64,000 bases of DNA from Alligator mississippiensis. Its lineage: Eukaryota > Chordata > Crocodylia > Alligatoridae. The notes below the pieces were generated by a model. It was not told the DNA's origin. It did not search any database and saw only the letters and a program-made list of their open reading frames with translations. The stretch lies in contig NC_081827.1 in NCBI RefSeq assembly GCF_030867095.1, positions 27,404,001 through 27,468,000 on the forward strand. The letters run 5' to 3'. This document shows positions 23,144 to 34,229 of this stretch, piece after piece; within the stretch, counting starts at the first letter, position 1, and every line of letters starts with the position of its first letter. The translations under genes and the position numbers were made by a program.

Positions 23144-23763
23144 TAGGCCGTGTGTAGACAAAACATGGGGCATGTGTGCATGACACTTTAAAGCAGGTTA
23201 AATGCTTTTGCACTGCTTTAATGGTGTTGGTGTTTGCACATGTCAGCGGTGCAATAATTCCAGCTGCTGTAGCAAATTCAGCAGTGTAATGTGCCCTACA
23301 GTTTGCTGCCCCACAGCCACAGAGCAAAGCACTGGGCTTCATGCAGCTCAGGGGCTCTGCAGGAACCATGTACAGGCAGCCCGGCAGCAGCCCGGGAAGA
23401 CAGACTCTGCCTTTTATCCCTGGAGCCTGCCTGCCTGCCTACCTAAGCTGCGCGGCGGCCCGGTGTTTCCCTCTGCAGCTGTTGTGCCCCCCGGAACGAC
23501 CCAAGCCGGATGCCTGCAGGCAGGTACCGCCTAGGTGGAGGGCTGCTGCTGCAACAGAGGGAAGCACCAGCCCAGCTTCTCCCCCCACAGCCCAGGGACC
23601 GCTCCTCCCACCAGCAGCTCGCCATCCCCTATCCACCGCTGGAGAGGCAGGTAAGTTTGGATGTGTGCATGACATGGGGGTTTAAAGGGCCCTAAATTGA
23701 AATGATGTTTTTAAAATCCCACCACTTCAGTTTAGGGCCCCCATTTCATCTACACACACCCTA
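23144..23763. mobile_element. Non-autonomous DNA transposon with TIRs
   Basis: Left end TAGGCCGTGTGTAGACAAAA and right end, reversed, TAGGGTGTGTGTAGATGAAA. The interior from about 23330 to 23640 is strongly GC-rich compared with both flanks. Open frames there overlap on both strands and show no motif. The target duplication is not clear, so the superfamily is left open. Confidence 0.65.
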
Positions 23764-24121
23764 AGCTTCCAATTCAGCCAAGTACCTCAGACTATATATG
23801 AAAGTTCTGTTGAACTGAGGCTTAAGTGCATGCTTAAGTCTGCCGCTGAATCAAATGACACCGAGCACAAACATTAATTTTTTCAAATAAGTCACAGGCA
23901 GCCATTAAGCTTCTCAAAAAACCAGAAATACATATGCACTGAAAAAAATGCCTTCCCCAGGGGAAGACATCACTTAGAATGGTGAACTCTTCAGCTTTGA
24001 GTCATCCCTCTGACTAGTAGGCTCTCAGAAAATCTAAAGTGGTTTTGTGGTGCTTGGTTGGTTATATGGAGAGAATTCATAGATTCATAGACACTAGGGC
24101 TGGAAGGGACCTCAGAAGATC

Positions 24122-26309
24122 CACTATCCAATGCAGTGCGTCAAGGGCTCACACCGAGGCTAAAGCCCTTGACTTCAGAAGGGCCAACTTCAATGAGCTT
24201 AGGAGACTAGTGGGGGAGGCACTGAGGGCCCCGAAGGTAGAGGAGATGGGAGTCCATGAGGGATGGTCGTACCTTAAGGGGGCTGATCCTCCAAGCCCAA
24301 AGGATAACAGTCCCTGAGAGAAGCAAGGGGTAAGAGTGCTCAGAAATCCCCTTGGCTCAGCAAGGGCATTCAGCAATGCCTGAGGACTAAAAGGGGGGCA
24401 TACAACCAGTAGAAGGGAGGAGCTATCACCAAGGAAGACTACTCCTCCTCGGCCTGTGAGTGTAGGAGGGCCATTAGGAAGGCCAAGGCAGAGATGGAAC
24501 TCAGGCTAGCGTCCAGGATTAAGGACAACAAAAAGTCCTTTTTCAAGTACATTGGGAACAAGAAGAGGGCACCAGGCAATGTAGGGCCCCTGCAAGATGC
24601 AAACGGTAATCTTGTGGCTACATCAGACAAGAAAGCTGATATTTTTAACAGTTTCTTTGCCTCTGTTTTCTTGAACAGGGACCAGGACATCCCACCTACC
24701 AGAGGTAGGGACAATCTTGGGGATAGCTCTCTCAGGCCTTCAGTCAGTGCAGATGTAGTTAGGGATCTTCTGGAAGGGCTAGACATTTTTAAATCTGCAG
24801 GTCCAAATGCCCTCCACCCAAGGGTGTTGAGGGAGCTGGCAGGGATCATTGCGGAGCCCTTGGCCCGGCTGTATGAGCATTCGTGGTCATCTGGCCAGGT
24901 GCTGGGGGATTGGAAACTGGCTAATGTGGTCCCAATTTTCAAGAAAGGGAGGAAGGAGGACCCAAGTAACTATAGGCCTGTAAGCCTCACCTCGGTGCTC
25001 AGGAAGATCTTGGAGAGAATCATCAAGGAGCACATCTGTGGGGGGCCGGCAGGGGAGATCATGCTCGGGGGCAATCAGCATGGGTTCATCAAAGGCAAAC
25101 CAACCTGATTGCCTTTTATGACCAAATAACTAAATCCTTGGTGTCACTGTGGACGTAGTCTTTCTAGACTTTAAGGCCTTTGACACTGTCTTTCACCCCA
25201 TCTTCATCAATAAATTAAGCAACTGTGGCATTGATGCCTACTTAGTTGGATGGGTAAAAAATTGGCTGATGTGGCACACCCAGAGAGTAGTGGTGGACGG
25301 GTTGTACTCAACCTGGTGAGATGTGGGCAGTGGGGTACCCCAGGGCTCAGCTCTCGAGCCCGCGCTGTTTAACATCTTTATCAGTGACTTGGATGAGGGG
25401 GTGGAAAGCACGCTGTCCAAGTTTGCTGATGACACTAAGATGTGGGGTGAGGTGGACACACTTGAAGGGAGAGAGGCTGCAACTAGATTTAGACAGACTA
25501 CAAAAGTGGGCAGATGAGAATAGGATGGGGTTCAACATAGACAAATGCAGGGTGCTGCACCTTGGGAGAAGGAATCCACAGCATACATACATACAAGCTG
25601 GGGAGTTCCCCTCTTGAAAGCACAGAGGCGGAACGGGATCTTGGAGTCATTGTTGACTCCACAATGAACATGAGCTGCCAATGCCAGACCGCAGCCAGCA
25701 AACCCAGCCTTACCTTGTCATGCAGCCAAAATGCATCTCAGGCCAGTCCAGAGAGGTGATACTCCTCCTCTATGTGACTTTGGTCAGGCCGCAGTTGGAG
25801 TACTGCATCCAGTACTGGGTGCCGCACTTCAAAAGGGGTGTGGCCAGCCTGGAGAGGGTTCAGAGGAGGGCCACCCGCTTGGTGAGAAGGCAGGACAGGC
25901 CCTACGAGGAGAGACTGAAGGGCCTGAACCTGTTTAGCCTCAGCAAGTGGAGACTGAGGGGAGACCTAGTGGCTGCCTACAAGCTCATCAGGGGAGATCA
26001 ACAGCAAATAGGCAGAGCCCTTTTCTCCCCAGCACCACCTGGGGCGACAAGGAACAATGGTAATAAACTGATGGAGAATAGGTTTAGGTTAGAGATCAGA
26101 AGGCAATATTTTACAGTTAGGGTGGCCAAAATCTGGAACCAACTTCCCAGGGAAGTGGTCCTCACCCCTACCTTGGGCAAATTCAAGAGGAGGTTGGACG
26201 ATCACCTGTCTGGGGTCTTGTGAACCCAGCATTCATTCCTGCCTGTGGCAGGGGGTCAGGCTAGATGATCTGTTCAGGTCCCTTCTGACCCTAGCTACTA
26301 TGAAACTAT
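24122..26309 (+). mobile_element. CR1 LINE inserted in an older CR1, 6-bp target duplication
   Basis: It starts after AAGATC (24116-24121) and is followed by AAGATC (26310-26315). The host CR1 reads collinearly across the two sides. The element runs from the endonuclease-RT linker to the 3' tail CTACTATGAAACTATA. It is 5' truncated, as most CR1 insertions are. Confidence 0.9.
24494..26223 (+). pseudogene. CR1 ORF2 reverse transcriptase, several frameshifts
   Basis: Piece one (24494-25108, 204 codons) covers the fingers, with KSAGPNALHPRVLREL and NVVPIFKKGRKEDPSNYRPV. Motif A follows in another frame near 25165 (FLDFKAFDTV, one residue short of the usual FKKAFD). The FADDTKMWG block lies at 25425-25450, and the thumb and C-terminus at 25681-26223, ending FKRRLDDHLSGVL. 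At least three frame changes make it non-functional. Confidence 0.85.
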
Positions 26310-27232
26310 AAGATCTTCGAGTCCAGCCCCCTGCTCAGGGGCAGGAAGTCAGCAGGGATCATAGGATCCCTGCAAGATAAACATCCAAATGTCTCTTGAA
26401 GGCATTCAAAGTAGGTGCTTGAACCACCTCCGGCAGCAGTCTATTCCAAACCTTGGGGGTTTGGACAGTAAAGACATTCTTCCTTATGTCCAGCCTGAAA
26501 CAGTCACGGAGGAGTTTGTGACCATTCGATCTTGTCATCCCTTGGGGCGCTCTGGTGAACAAACATTCCCCCAGATCCTGGTGAGCACCCCTGATAAATT
26601 TATAGGTGGCCATCAGATCACCTCTGAGCCTGCGCTTTTCCAGGCTGAAGAGTCCCATGGCTCTCAGCCTCTCATCATAAGGTCTGTTTTCCTGACCTCT
26701 GATCATGCACATGACTCTGCTTTGCACTCTCTCAAGCTTTTCCACATCCTTTTTGAATAGTGGAGCCCAAAACTGGACGCAGTACTCCAGCTGCGGCCTC
26801 ACCAAGGCCAAGTACAACGGGAGAATGACGTCCTGGGATTTGCTTGAGAAGCATCTATGGATGCAAGCCAGCATTTTGCTCACTTTATTAGCTGCAGCAT
26901 CACACTGAAGGCTCATGTTCATCTTGTAGTCAATCATGACTGCCAAGTCCCTTTCGTCCATAGTGCTAGCCAGCATAGCACTGCCGAGCCTATAAGTATG
27001 CTGTGGGTTTTTCCTCCCAAGAATGCTGCCACCTGAGCAATTCAGAACACACAACACATTGTAGGCTCCATTTCCTTTCAACAGCTGTTTCTACACCATT
27101 GCTCCTCATTTTTGCAGTACAAGCAGAGGGAAACACAGGGTCCTTTAAAGATTTCAAAGCTAAACCCAGATTTTGAAGAGGATCTCTGTAGATTAAGTCA
27201 GTAGATCTGGAAGAAGAAATTTAATTCTCCAT

Positions 27233-27616
27233 GGGCATGTCTATACATGCATTTACGCCAGCTTAAATATACTGTGCAGTAAGTTACTGAACAGTAAGCA
27301 GGAATAGGCCACCGTCTATATGTGCAGGTGTTAAAGCACATCAACAATGTGTGTGGACTGACTTGGAACTAAAATTAGTCCCAAGTCAGTCCATACACGC
27401 AGTGTTACTGATCAGTAAGGCAACCACATGTGCGTGTGCAGTACCTAATCGGGCATAAATGGGATAGCTGCATGATGCAGGTATCAAATTTAAGCCCAAG
27501 TTGTCGTAAGCCGCCATATTTACTGTGCAGTACGGGTGTGCATGTGTAGATGCAGGTCTGTACTGTGCAGTAATTTTGGTTACTGTACAGTAAATGTACA
27601 CATGTAGATGCATCCC
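27233..27616. mobile_element. MITE with TIRs
   Basis: Left end GGGCATGTCTATACATGCAT and right end, reversed, GGGATGCATCTACATGTGTA, followed on both sides by ATTTAC. The interior repeats ACTGTGCAGTAA and ACTGTACAGTAA words. The ends resemble the Harbinger-like element starting at 62580. There is no coding capacity. Confidence 0.7.
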
Positions 27617-27879
27617 ATGAGACATGAGATTCCCTCCCTCCCCCCAGCTAAAACAAAAAACAAAGCTACTTGTTCATTTCAGAGAGCTAGATTTAGTTTG
27701 AAGCAATTAGGTACTATTGAACAGATACTTGGGTACTATTGAACAGATCTGCCATGTTGATGGTCTTTTTTAATATGTATTTATAATTTTTTCCTCAAAA
27801 TATTCTTTGGCATGTCACAAAATCCTATGTGCATTACAGGGTCATTTAGGGATTTTGCTTTCTTTATGAAATATCAGAG

Positions 27880-28215
27880 GGAACTGAGTGCCTGGGCCCT
27901 GCAGAGAGGCCAGATGAGCCCAGAGAGAGAGGGGCTGAGTGCACAGGGGCCTAGTGAAAAACCAGGCAAGTCATGGGAGAGAGGCTGAGAGTCTGTGGGG
28001 CTATTGAGGGCCCAGGTGAGGCCAGAGAGAGGGGCTGAATGTCTGAGAGACCTGGAGGATGGTCTGGGTGAATGCGATGAGGGGGACAGAGTACAGGGGC
28101 CTATTGAGGGGCCCAGCTGTGCCCAGAGAAGGAAGGGGCTGGGTGGGAAGACCTATGGAGGGCTCTGAGCCCACAAAAAGAAAGAGTGATCTATGGAGGG
28201 GCCCAGGAGGTTGGA
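27880..28215. repeat. Purine-rich degenerate tandem DNA
   Basis: The phrase GGCCCAG.GAGGCC.GAGAGAGGGGCTGAG recurs irregularly about every 50-60 bases. The same vocabulary fills 34230-35110, so the two blocks may share an origin. Confidence 0.5.
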
Positions 28216-28216
28216 C

Positions 28217-28640
28217 CATGGTATCATAGTATCATAGTGCTTAGGGTCAGAAGGGACCTAAATAGATTATCAGGTCCAACCCCCTGCCCCGAGCAGGAAT
28301 GGGTGCTGGGGTCATATCACCCCAGTCAAATATCTGTCCAGTCTCCTCTTGAAGACCCCCAAGGTAGGAGAGAGTACCACCTCACTTGGGAACCCATTCC
28401 AGAGCCTGGCAGCCCTAACTGTAAAGTAATGTCTCCTGATGTCCAACCTGAACCTTCTCTCTAACAATTTGTGGCCGTTATTCCTAGTAATCCCCGGTGG
28501 TGCCCGGGGGAACAGAGCCTCCCCCAATTCCTGCTGGTCCCCACTGATGAGTTTGTAAATGGCCACCAGATCCCCTCTCAGCCTTCTCTTGTGGCTGAAT
28601 AGGTTCAGGCCCTTTAGTCTCTATTTGTAGGGCGTGCCCC
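28217..28640 (-). mobile_element. CR1 LINE 3' fragment
   Basis: The left edge is the CR1 tail in reverse (GGTATCATAGTATCATAGTG). The frame 28566-28312 encodes the ORF2 C-terminus, with AIYKLISGDQQELGEALFP, RFRLDIRRHYFTVRAARLWN and FKRRLDRYLTGVI. It is 5' truncated near 28640. Confidence 0.9.
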
Positions 28641-28858
28641 GCTGCCCCTTTGTTACCAGAGTTGCCCATCACTTTGGGGTGTGCTCATTTAATAGGGATA
28701 TGTTTCTAGGGTCTTTGGAATTCTATCAAAGCTGCTTGTGTTACTTGTGTTTCTATATGGAGCTGTATCTCTCCCTTCTACAAGTCCCCACCCCCAATGG
28801 AGCTATCTTGCAGGACTCAGTTTCAATGGGGCTGGGTTCTTCCAGCCACCAAATCAGT

Positions 28859-28860
<2 letters not shown>

Positions 28861-28897
<37 letters not shown>
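28861..28897. repeat. (CA)n microsatellite
   Basis: About 17 uninterrupted CA units. Confidence 0.98.
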
Positions 28898-28898
<1 letters not shown>

Positions 28899-29065
28899 TT
28901 AATGTGACATGCCCGACCCAGCCGGGTTGATCAGCATGTACAGGGTGACACCCTCATATGCCAGGAATCAGTTCATTAAGGTAACAATAAAATGCAGTCA
29001 GACACAAGCACACAGGTTTACAGAATACCTCTGAATCAGTTCATTAGGGCACATCTTCCTACTCA

Positions 29066-29652
29066 ATGCAAATAATTATGATGTCATAGGGATAATGGAG
29101 ATCTGGTGAGACTCCACCTATGACTGGACCACAGGTATAGATGGCTATACCCTGTACAGGAGGGATCGTGTAGAGAAAAGGGGCGGGGGTGTAGCTCTCT
29201 ATGTTAAGGAAAGCTACACGTCCCTGCAAGCCGATATTGGCGACTAGGGTGGACGGCTGGAGACCCTCTGGGTTAAAATCCGTGGGGAACATGGCACAGG
29301 GGACACAATGGTGGGAGTCTACTACAGACCTCCCACCCAAAGTCCTGAGCTTGAACAGAAGTGTGCCCGGGAATTGGCTGAGGCCGCATGCTCCAGGACC
29401 ATGGTTGTCATGGGTGACTTCAATTACCTGGACATCTCGTGGGAGGATCGCTCAGCAAAATCTGAGCGGTCACAAAGCTTCCTCTCGTGCGTGGATGACC
29501 TCTACCTGACTCAAGAAGTCTATGGGCCAACGAGAGGCAAAGCGCTGCTCGACCTGGTACTGGCTACTGGGGATGACCTAGTCGGCGACCTAGTGATTGA
29601 TGGGAAGCTGGGTGACAGCGACCACGAGCTGGTCACCTTCACCATCCGCTGA
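29066..29652 (+). pseudogene. CR1 ORF2 endonuclease domain, stop-interrupted
   Basis: This is an apurinic-type endonuclease fold that nicks the target for reverse transcription. Visible motifs are YDVIG at the start, YRRDRVEKRGGGVALYVKES, VGVYYRPP, VVMGDFNYLDISWED with the conserved MGDFN, and the C-terminal GDSDHELV with the catalytic SDH. The N-terminal strand is missing. A TAG at 29245 and a TGA at 29650 break the frame, which then continues unchanged to about 30105. Confidence 0.85.
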
Positions 29653-31763
29653 AAAGCTGGCAAGTCAGTCAGCAACACGGAAGTCCTTGACTTCAGGAAA
29701 GCCAACTTTGACAAGCTCAGGAGGCTTGTCAGTGAGGCCCTAGGGGACCATGACCACGGGGAGAGGGGAGTTCAAGAAGAGTGGTTGCTCCTTAAGGGAG
29801 CGATCCTCAAAGCACAAACTAAGTCTATTCCATCTTGGAGGAAAGGCAGCAAGAGGGCACAGCAGCCCCCCTGGCTCTCCAGGGACCTAGCAGACCTCCT
29901 GAGGCTAAAAAGAAAGGCCTACAAAGGATGGAGGATGGGAGTCACCTCCAAGGAGGATTATTCTGCACTGGTCCGGTCCTGTAGGGAGCAGACCAGGAAA
30001 GCCAAGGCTGCAACTGAACTCCAACTAGCTTTGAGCATCAAGGACAATAAAAAGTCCTTTTTCAGATATGTGGGGAGCCGGAGGAAAAGCAGGGGAACGT
30101 TGGACCTCTGCTGAACCAGATGGGGCAACTGACAACTGACGCCCAGGAAAAAGCCAACCTATTAAATAGGTACTTTGCATTGGTCTTTCATCAGTCCCAT
30201 GGGACGCCCATGCCCGCTACGGGACAGGGAAGTCCGGGTGAGGGTGATCCCCTGCCCTCCATTGATGCTGACTTCGTGAAGGAACATCTTGAGAAGCTGG
30301 ATACCTTCAAGTCAGCCGGCCCTGACAATCTTCACCCCAGGATACTCAAGGAGCTGGTGAGCACCATAGCCCAGCCTCTAGCACGGATCTTTGAAAACTC
30401 TTGGCGCTCTGGTGTAGTGCCCGAAGACTGGAAGAAGGCCAATGTGGTGCCTATCTTCAAGAAAGGGAGGAAAGTGGATCTGGCTAACTATAGGCCCATT
30501 AGTCTGACTTCTATCCCGGGGAAGATCTTAGAAAAGTTTATTAAAGAGGCCATCCTTAATGGACTGCCTGACGCCAACATCTTAAGGGATAGCCAGCACG
30601 GGTTTGTTGCGGGGTCTTGCTTGACCAATCTCATTTCCTTCTACGACCAGGTGACCTATCACCTGGACAAGGGAGAAGAGATTGATGTCATATATCTTGA
30701 CTTCAAAAAAGCCTTCAACCTGGTTTCCCATGATCGCCTCTTGGAGAAACTGGCCAAGTGTTGCCTTGGGTCCTCCACGATCCACTGGCTGGAAAATTGG
30801 CTCCGGGGTCGGACCCAGAGGGTAGTAATTGATGGAAGTCAGTCATCGTGGTGTCCTGTGACCAGTGGGGTCCCCCAAGGTTCTGTCCTTGGACCCATAC
30901 TGTTCAACATCTTCATTAATGATGTGGACACTGGAGTCAGAAGCGGACTGGCCAAGTTCGCCGATGACACCAAACTTTGGGGCAAAGCATTCACACCAGA
31001 AGACAGGCGAGTGATCCAGGCTGACCTGGACAGGCTCAGCAAGTGGGCGGACGAGAATCTGATGGTGTTCAACGCCGATAAATGCAAGGTTCTCCACCTT
31101 GGGAAGAAAAACCCGCAGCATCCTTATAGGCTCGGCAGTGCTATGTTGGCTAGCACTATGCAAGAAAGAGACTTGGGGGTCATCATTGACCACAAGATGA
31201 ACATGAGCCTGCAGTGCGATGCTGCGGCTAGTAAAGCGACCAAAACTCTGGCTTGCATCCATAGATGCTTCTCAAGCAAATCCTGGGACGTCATTCTCCC
31301 CTTGTACTCGGCCTTAGTGAGGCCGCAGCTGGAGTACTGCGTCCAGTTTTAGGCTCCACAATTCAAAAAGGATGTGGAGAAGCTTGAGAGAGTCCAGAGA
31401 AGAGCCACGTGCATGATCAGAGGTCAGGGAAGCAGACCCTACGATGACAGGCTGAGAGCCCTGGGGCTCTTTAGCCTGGAAAAGCGCAGGCTCAGGGGTG
31501 ATCTGATGGCCACCTATAAGTTTATCAGGGGTGACCACCAGTATCTGGGGGAACGTTTGTTCACCAGAGCGCCCCAAGGGATGACGACTAGGTCGAATGG
31601 TCATAAACTACTAGAAGACCGTTTCAGGCTGGACATAAGGAAGAATTTCTTTACTGTCCGAGCCCCCAAGGTCTGGAACAGCCTGCCACCGGAGGTGGTT
31701 CAAGCGCCTACATTGAACACCTTCAAGAGCAAACTGGATGCTTATCTTGCTGGGATCCTATGA
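29653..31763 (+). pseudogene. CR1 ORF2 linker, reverse transcriptase and C-terminal domain
   Basis: The linker (29785-30105) precedes a frame change. The long open part 30120-31352 (410 codons) holds FKSAGPDNLHPRIL, NVVPIFKKGRK, NYRPISLTSIPGKILE, motif [32 protein letters not shown] and the catalytic FADD near 30955. The first motif A Asp is kept; the second, usually AFD, is Asn (codon 30717-30719). A TAG at 31350 replaces the expected Trp. The C-terminal domain 31374-31763 ends FKSKLDAYLAGIL. Confidence 0.88.
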
Positions 31764-31899
31764 CCCCAGCTGACTTCCTGCCCTTTGGGCAGGGGGCTGG
31801 ACTCGATGATCTTCCGAGGTCCCTTCCAGCCCTAATGTCTATGAAATCTATGAAATCTTAGCCAAACTGGGCCAATCAGCCTATACAAGCTGATCCTCT

Positions 31900-32755
31900 T
31901 ATGTGTCTCAAACTCAGCACGTCCCAGTCTTTTGCCCTAGCTGTCCTAGTAGTGGTAGCCTCTTGATGAGTGGACCCCACAGTATTTCTGGGCTTCCCAG
32001 GGATCTTTGACTTAGGTAAAAGAAGTGTTGCTGCAGAGCAAGTGGGGAAGGGGAAGTAGAGAAGGAAAAATACGCCCGGTTACCACCAGTTTGACTATAC
32101 AAGTTATTTATTGCTAAGTATATGAAATGTATAATGATACTAGTAGTAATAGACATGCAAGGGAAAACAAACAAAAACATTTACAATATTACCCTGGTTT
32201 AATTGAGTATTTGGGGAAACTTAGCTCAAGCTTAACTAATACAATTCAGGTTCAGAAAGCTATGCCTAGAGAGAAAAAGAAAAAGAGAGAGAGAAAGAGA
32301 AAGAGAGAGAAAGTAAGAGCTGGGATCTCACCACTCCAAGGCACTTGGGTGATCTGTTGACAAGCAAAGTTTCTAACATGATTGTTGAACGGAGACAATC
32401 TATTTCTCCCAGTTTCTTGAGAAAAACAGTGGATGGTGTCAGAGAGATTTCTCTCTCTTGAAGCACACTGTTTGCTGCTTTACTACTTTCTTAGTCCCTT
32501 AGTCCAGCCTCTTCAAAGCATTCTTTTAATTATGCCAATCAAGAGGGTCCCAAGCCATAATTGACAGGGAAAATCCTGTTATATAAACGGTTTAAATTTA
32601 AATGAATTACCTTTTTCATTGACCAGGGGTTATCTGGTTTGGAACATCTCACAAAACTGATTAACAACTAGGGAAAACATCAAGTTTTAAGGAGTAACCA
32701 GACACCTAGGAGCCAGCTGGAAGTTATTATGAATACAGAAGATATACTGGAAGTG
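31900..32755 (-). mobile_element. LTR-like sequence, tentative
   Basis: On the minus strand a TATA element (CCGTTTATATAAC, about 32580) precedes AGCAATAAATAAC (about 32107). The edges TGTGTCTC and ATACCA give the TG/CA pattern, but flanking 5-mers do not match. A GA-rich run (32272-32312) lies inside. The preceding 31861-31899 has no recognised feature. Confidence 0.45.
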
Positions 32756-33284
32756 ATACCACATTGCTTCTTCTCAGATGGCCTAGCTATGCTTGCACTG
32801 TGAAGTCAGCATCAGTGTTTTGTATTTTACCTGTTGTGAATAAGCCTCAGCTTAGCATGACTTTCAGATTTTACTGTAGTCTTTTAACAGACTTAAGGGG
32901 ATTACTTGGAGTGTTCATAAACTGTGTGTGGAGGACTTCCAGCAGTCATCCCAGGAAAAGTATGACAGCATTTGTGGTCAGGACTCCAACGGGCTGGATG
33001 CTGTGACGAACATTTAACCATTGTTTAAATATCATCCATACCGCCTCTGACTTGGTCTCTTGCCTCAGCATTCCCTAACCTGGTGACCAAGTTTTAGTCA
33101 ATCAAGTTTAAATAGGCCTCCCATACTGGGACCAGGAATGTACAGCCTGAGATGCCTATTAAACCTTTCTTCTGCTTAGTTCTGGGTAGATGAAGAGTGT
33201 GTGTGTTGCGGGGGAGGGGAATACAAAAAGTTCTTTGTAAGTCCAGCAAGCTGGGTGCCAGGGCTCCCTCAGGAACACAGAGTT

Positions 33285-34225
33285 GACAGGTAACACCTTA
33301 ACCATGCGAGTGGCCCTCCTCTGGATCCTCTCAATGCTAGTCACATCCCTCTTGAAATGTGGCACCCAGAACTGGACACAGTACTCCAACTGTGGCCTGA
33401 CCAATGTCGCATAGAGGGGAAGGATCACCTCCCTGGACCTGCTTGTGATGCACCTGTAGATGCATGACAAGGTGCAGTTAGCCTTACTGACCGCTTCCAC
33501 ACATTGGTGGCTCATGTTCATCCTGGAGTCAGCAATGACTCCAAGATCCCTTTCTGCTACTGTGTTGACAAGAAGGGTTTTCCCCAGCTTATAGGTGTTG
33601 CTGGTTCCTTCTCCCTAGATGCAGTACCCTGCACTTGTCCGTGTTGAATTCCACCCTGTTCTCATCCGCTCACCCCTGTAATCTGTCTAGATCTAGCTGG
33701 TTTCTGTCCCTCCCCTCCAGCATGCCCACCTTGCCCCACAACTTGGTGTCATCAGTGAATTTAGACAGAGTGCATTCCACACACACATCCAGATCGCTAA
33801 TAAAGATGTTTAACAGTACAGGCCCCAGGACCGAGCCCTGGGGGATTCCACTGCCCACATCCCTCCAGGTCGAAAATGACCATCCATCACCACTTTCTGG
33901 GTGTGACCATCTAGCCAATTTGCCACCCCTCTGACTGTGTAGGTATCAATGCCGCAGTCACCTAGTTTTTTTAAGAGAATGTGGTGGGAAACTGTGTCAA
34001 AGGCCTTCTTAAAGTCCAGGAAGACGACATCCACCCCAACACCCTCGTCCAGGGACTTTGTGACCTGATCATAAAAAGAAACCAGGTTAGTCAGGCAGGA
34101 CTTGCCCTCAATGAACCCATGTTGGTTGCCCCTGAGCATTACCTCCCCTGCTGGGCCCTTGCAGATGTGCTCCTTGATAATTTTGTCAAAGGTCTTCCCA
34201 AGGACCAAGGTAAGACTGACTGGAC
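33285..34225 (-). mobile_element. CR1 LINE internal fragment
   Basis: The reverse strand encodes the RT of ORF2. It starts with GPVSLTLVLGKTFDKIIKEH at 34229, then [49 protein letters not shown] (FADD changed to FTDD), and MNMSHQCVEAV...VRPQLEYCVQFW. Frame changes fall near 33820 and 33600. It is truncated at both ends; no 3' tail is visible. Confidence 0.85.
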
Positions 34226-34229
34226 CCAC

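Larger units (their letters stand above)
24075..27030 (-). mobile_element. CR1 LINE, split by a younger CR1 (24075-24121 and 26310-27030)
   Basis: The 3' tail (TTCATAGACACTAGGGCTGG, reverse orientation) lies at 24075-24121, and the rest resumes at 26310 with GATCTTCGAGTCCAGCCCCC. The reverse strand from about 27030 to 26359 is open and encodes the ORF2 C-terminus. It begins ILGRKNPQHTYRLGSAMLAS and ends FKRHLDVYLAGIL. It is 5' truncated near 27030. Confidence 0.9.
29060..31860 (+). mobile_element. CR1 LINE, best-preserved copy in the window
   Basis: It covers ORF2 from within the endonuclease to the 3' tail ATGAAATCTATGAAATC. The left truncation falls near 29060. The coding frame has three stops (29245, 29650, 31350) and one frame change near 30105. 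It is otherwise collinear over 2.7 kb, which marks it as a young copy. Confidence 0.9.
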
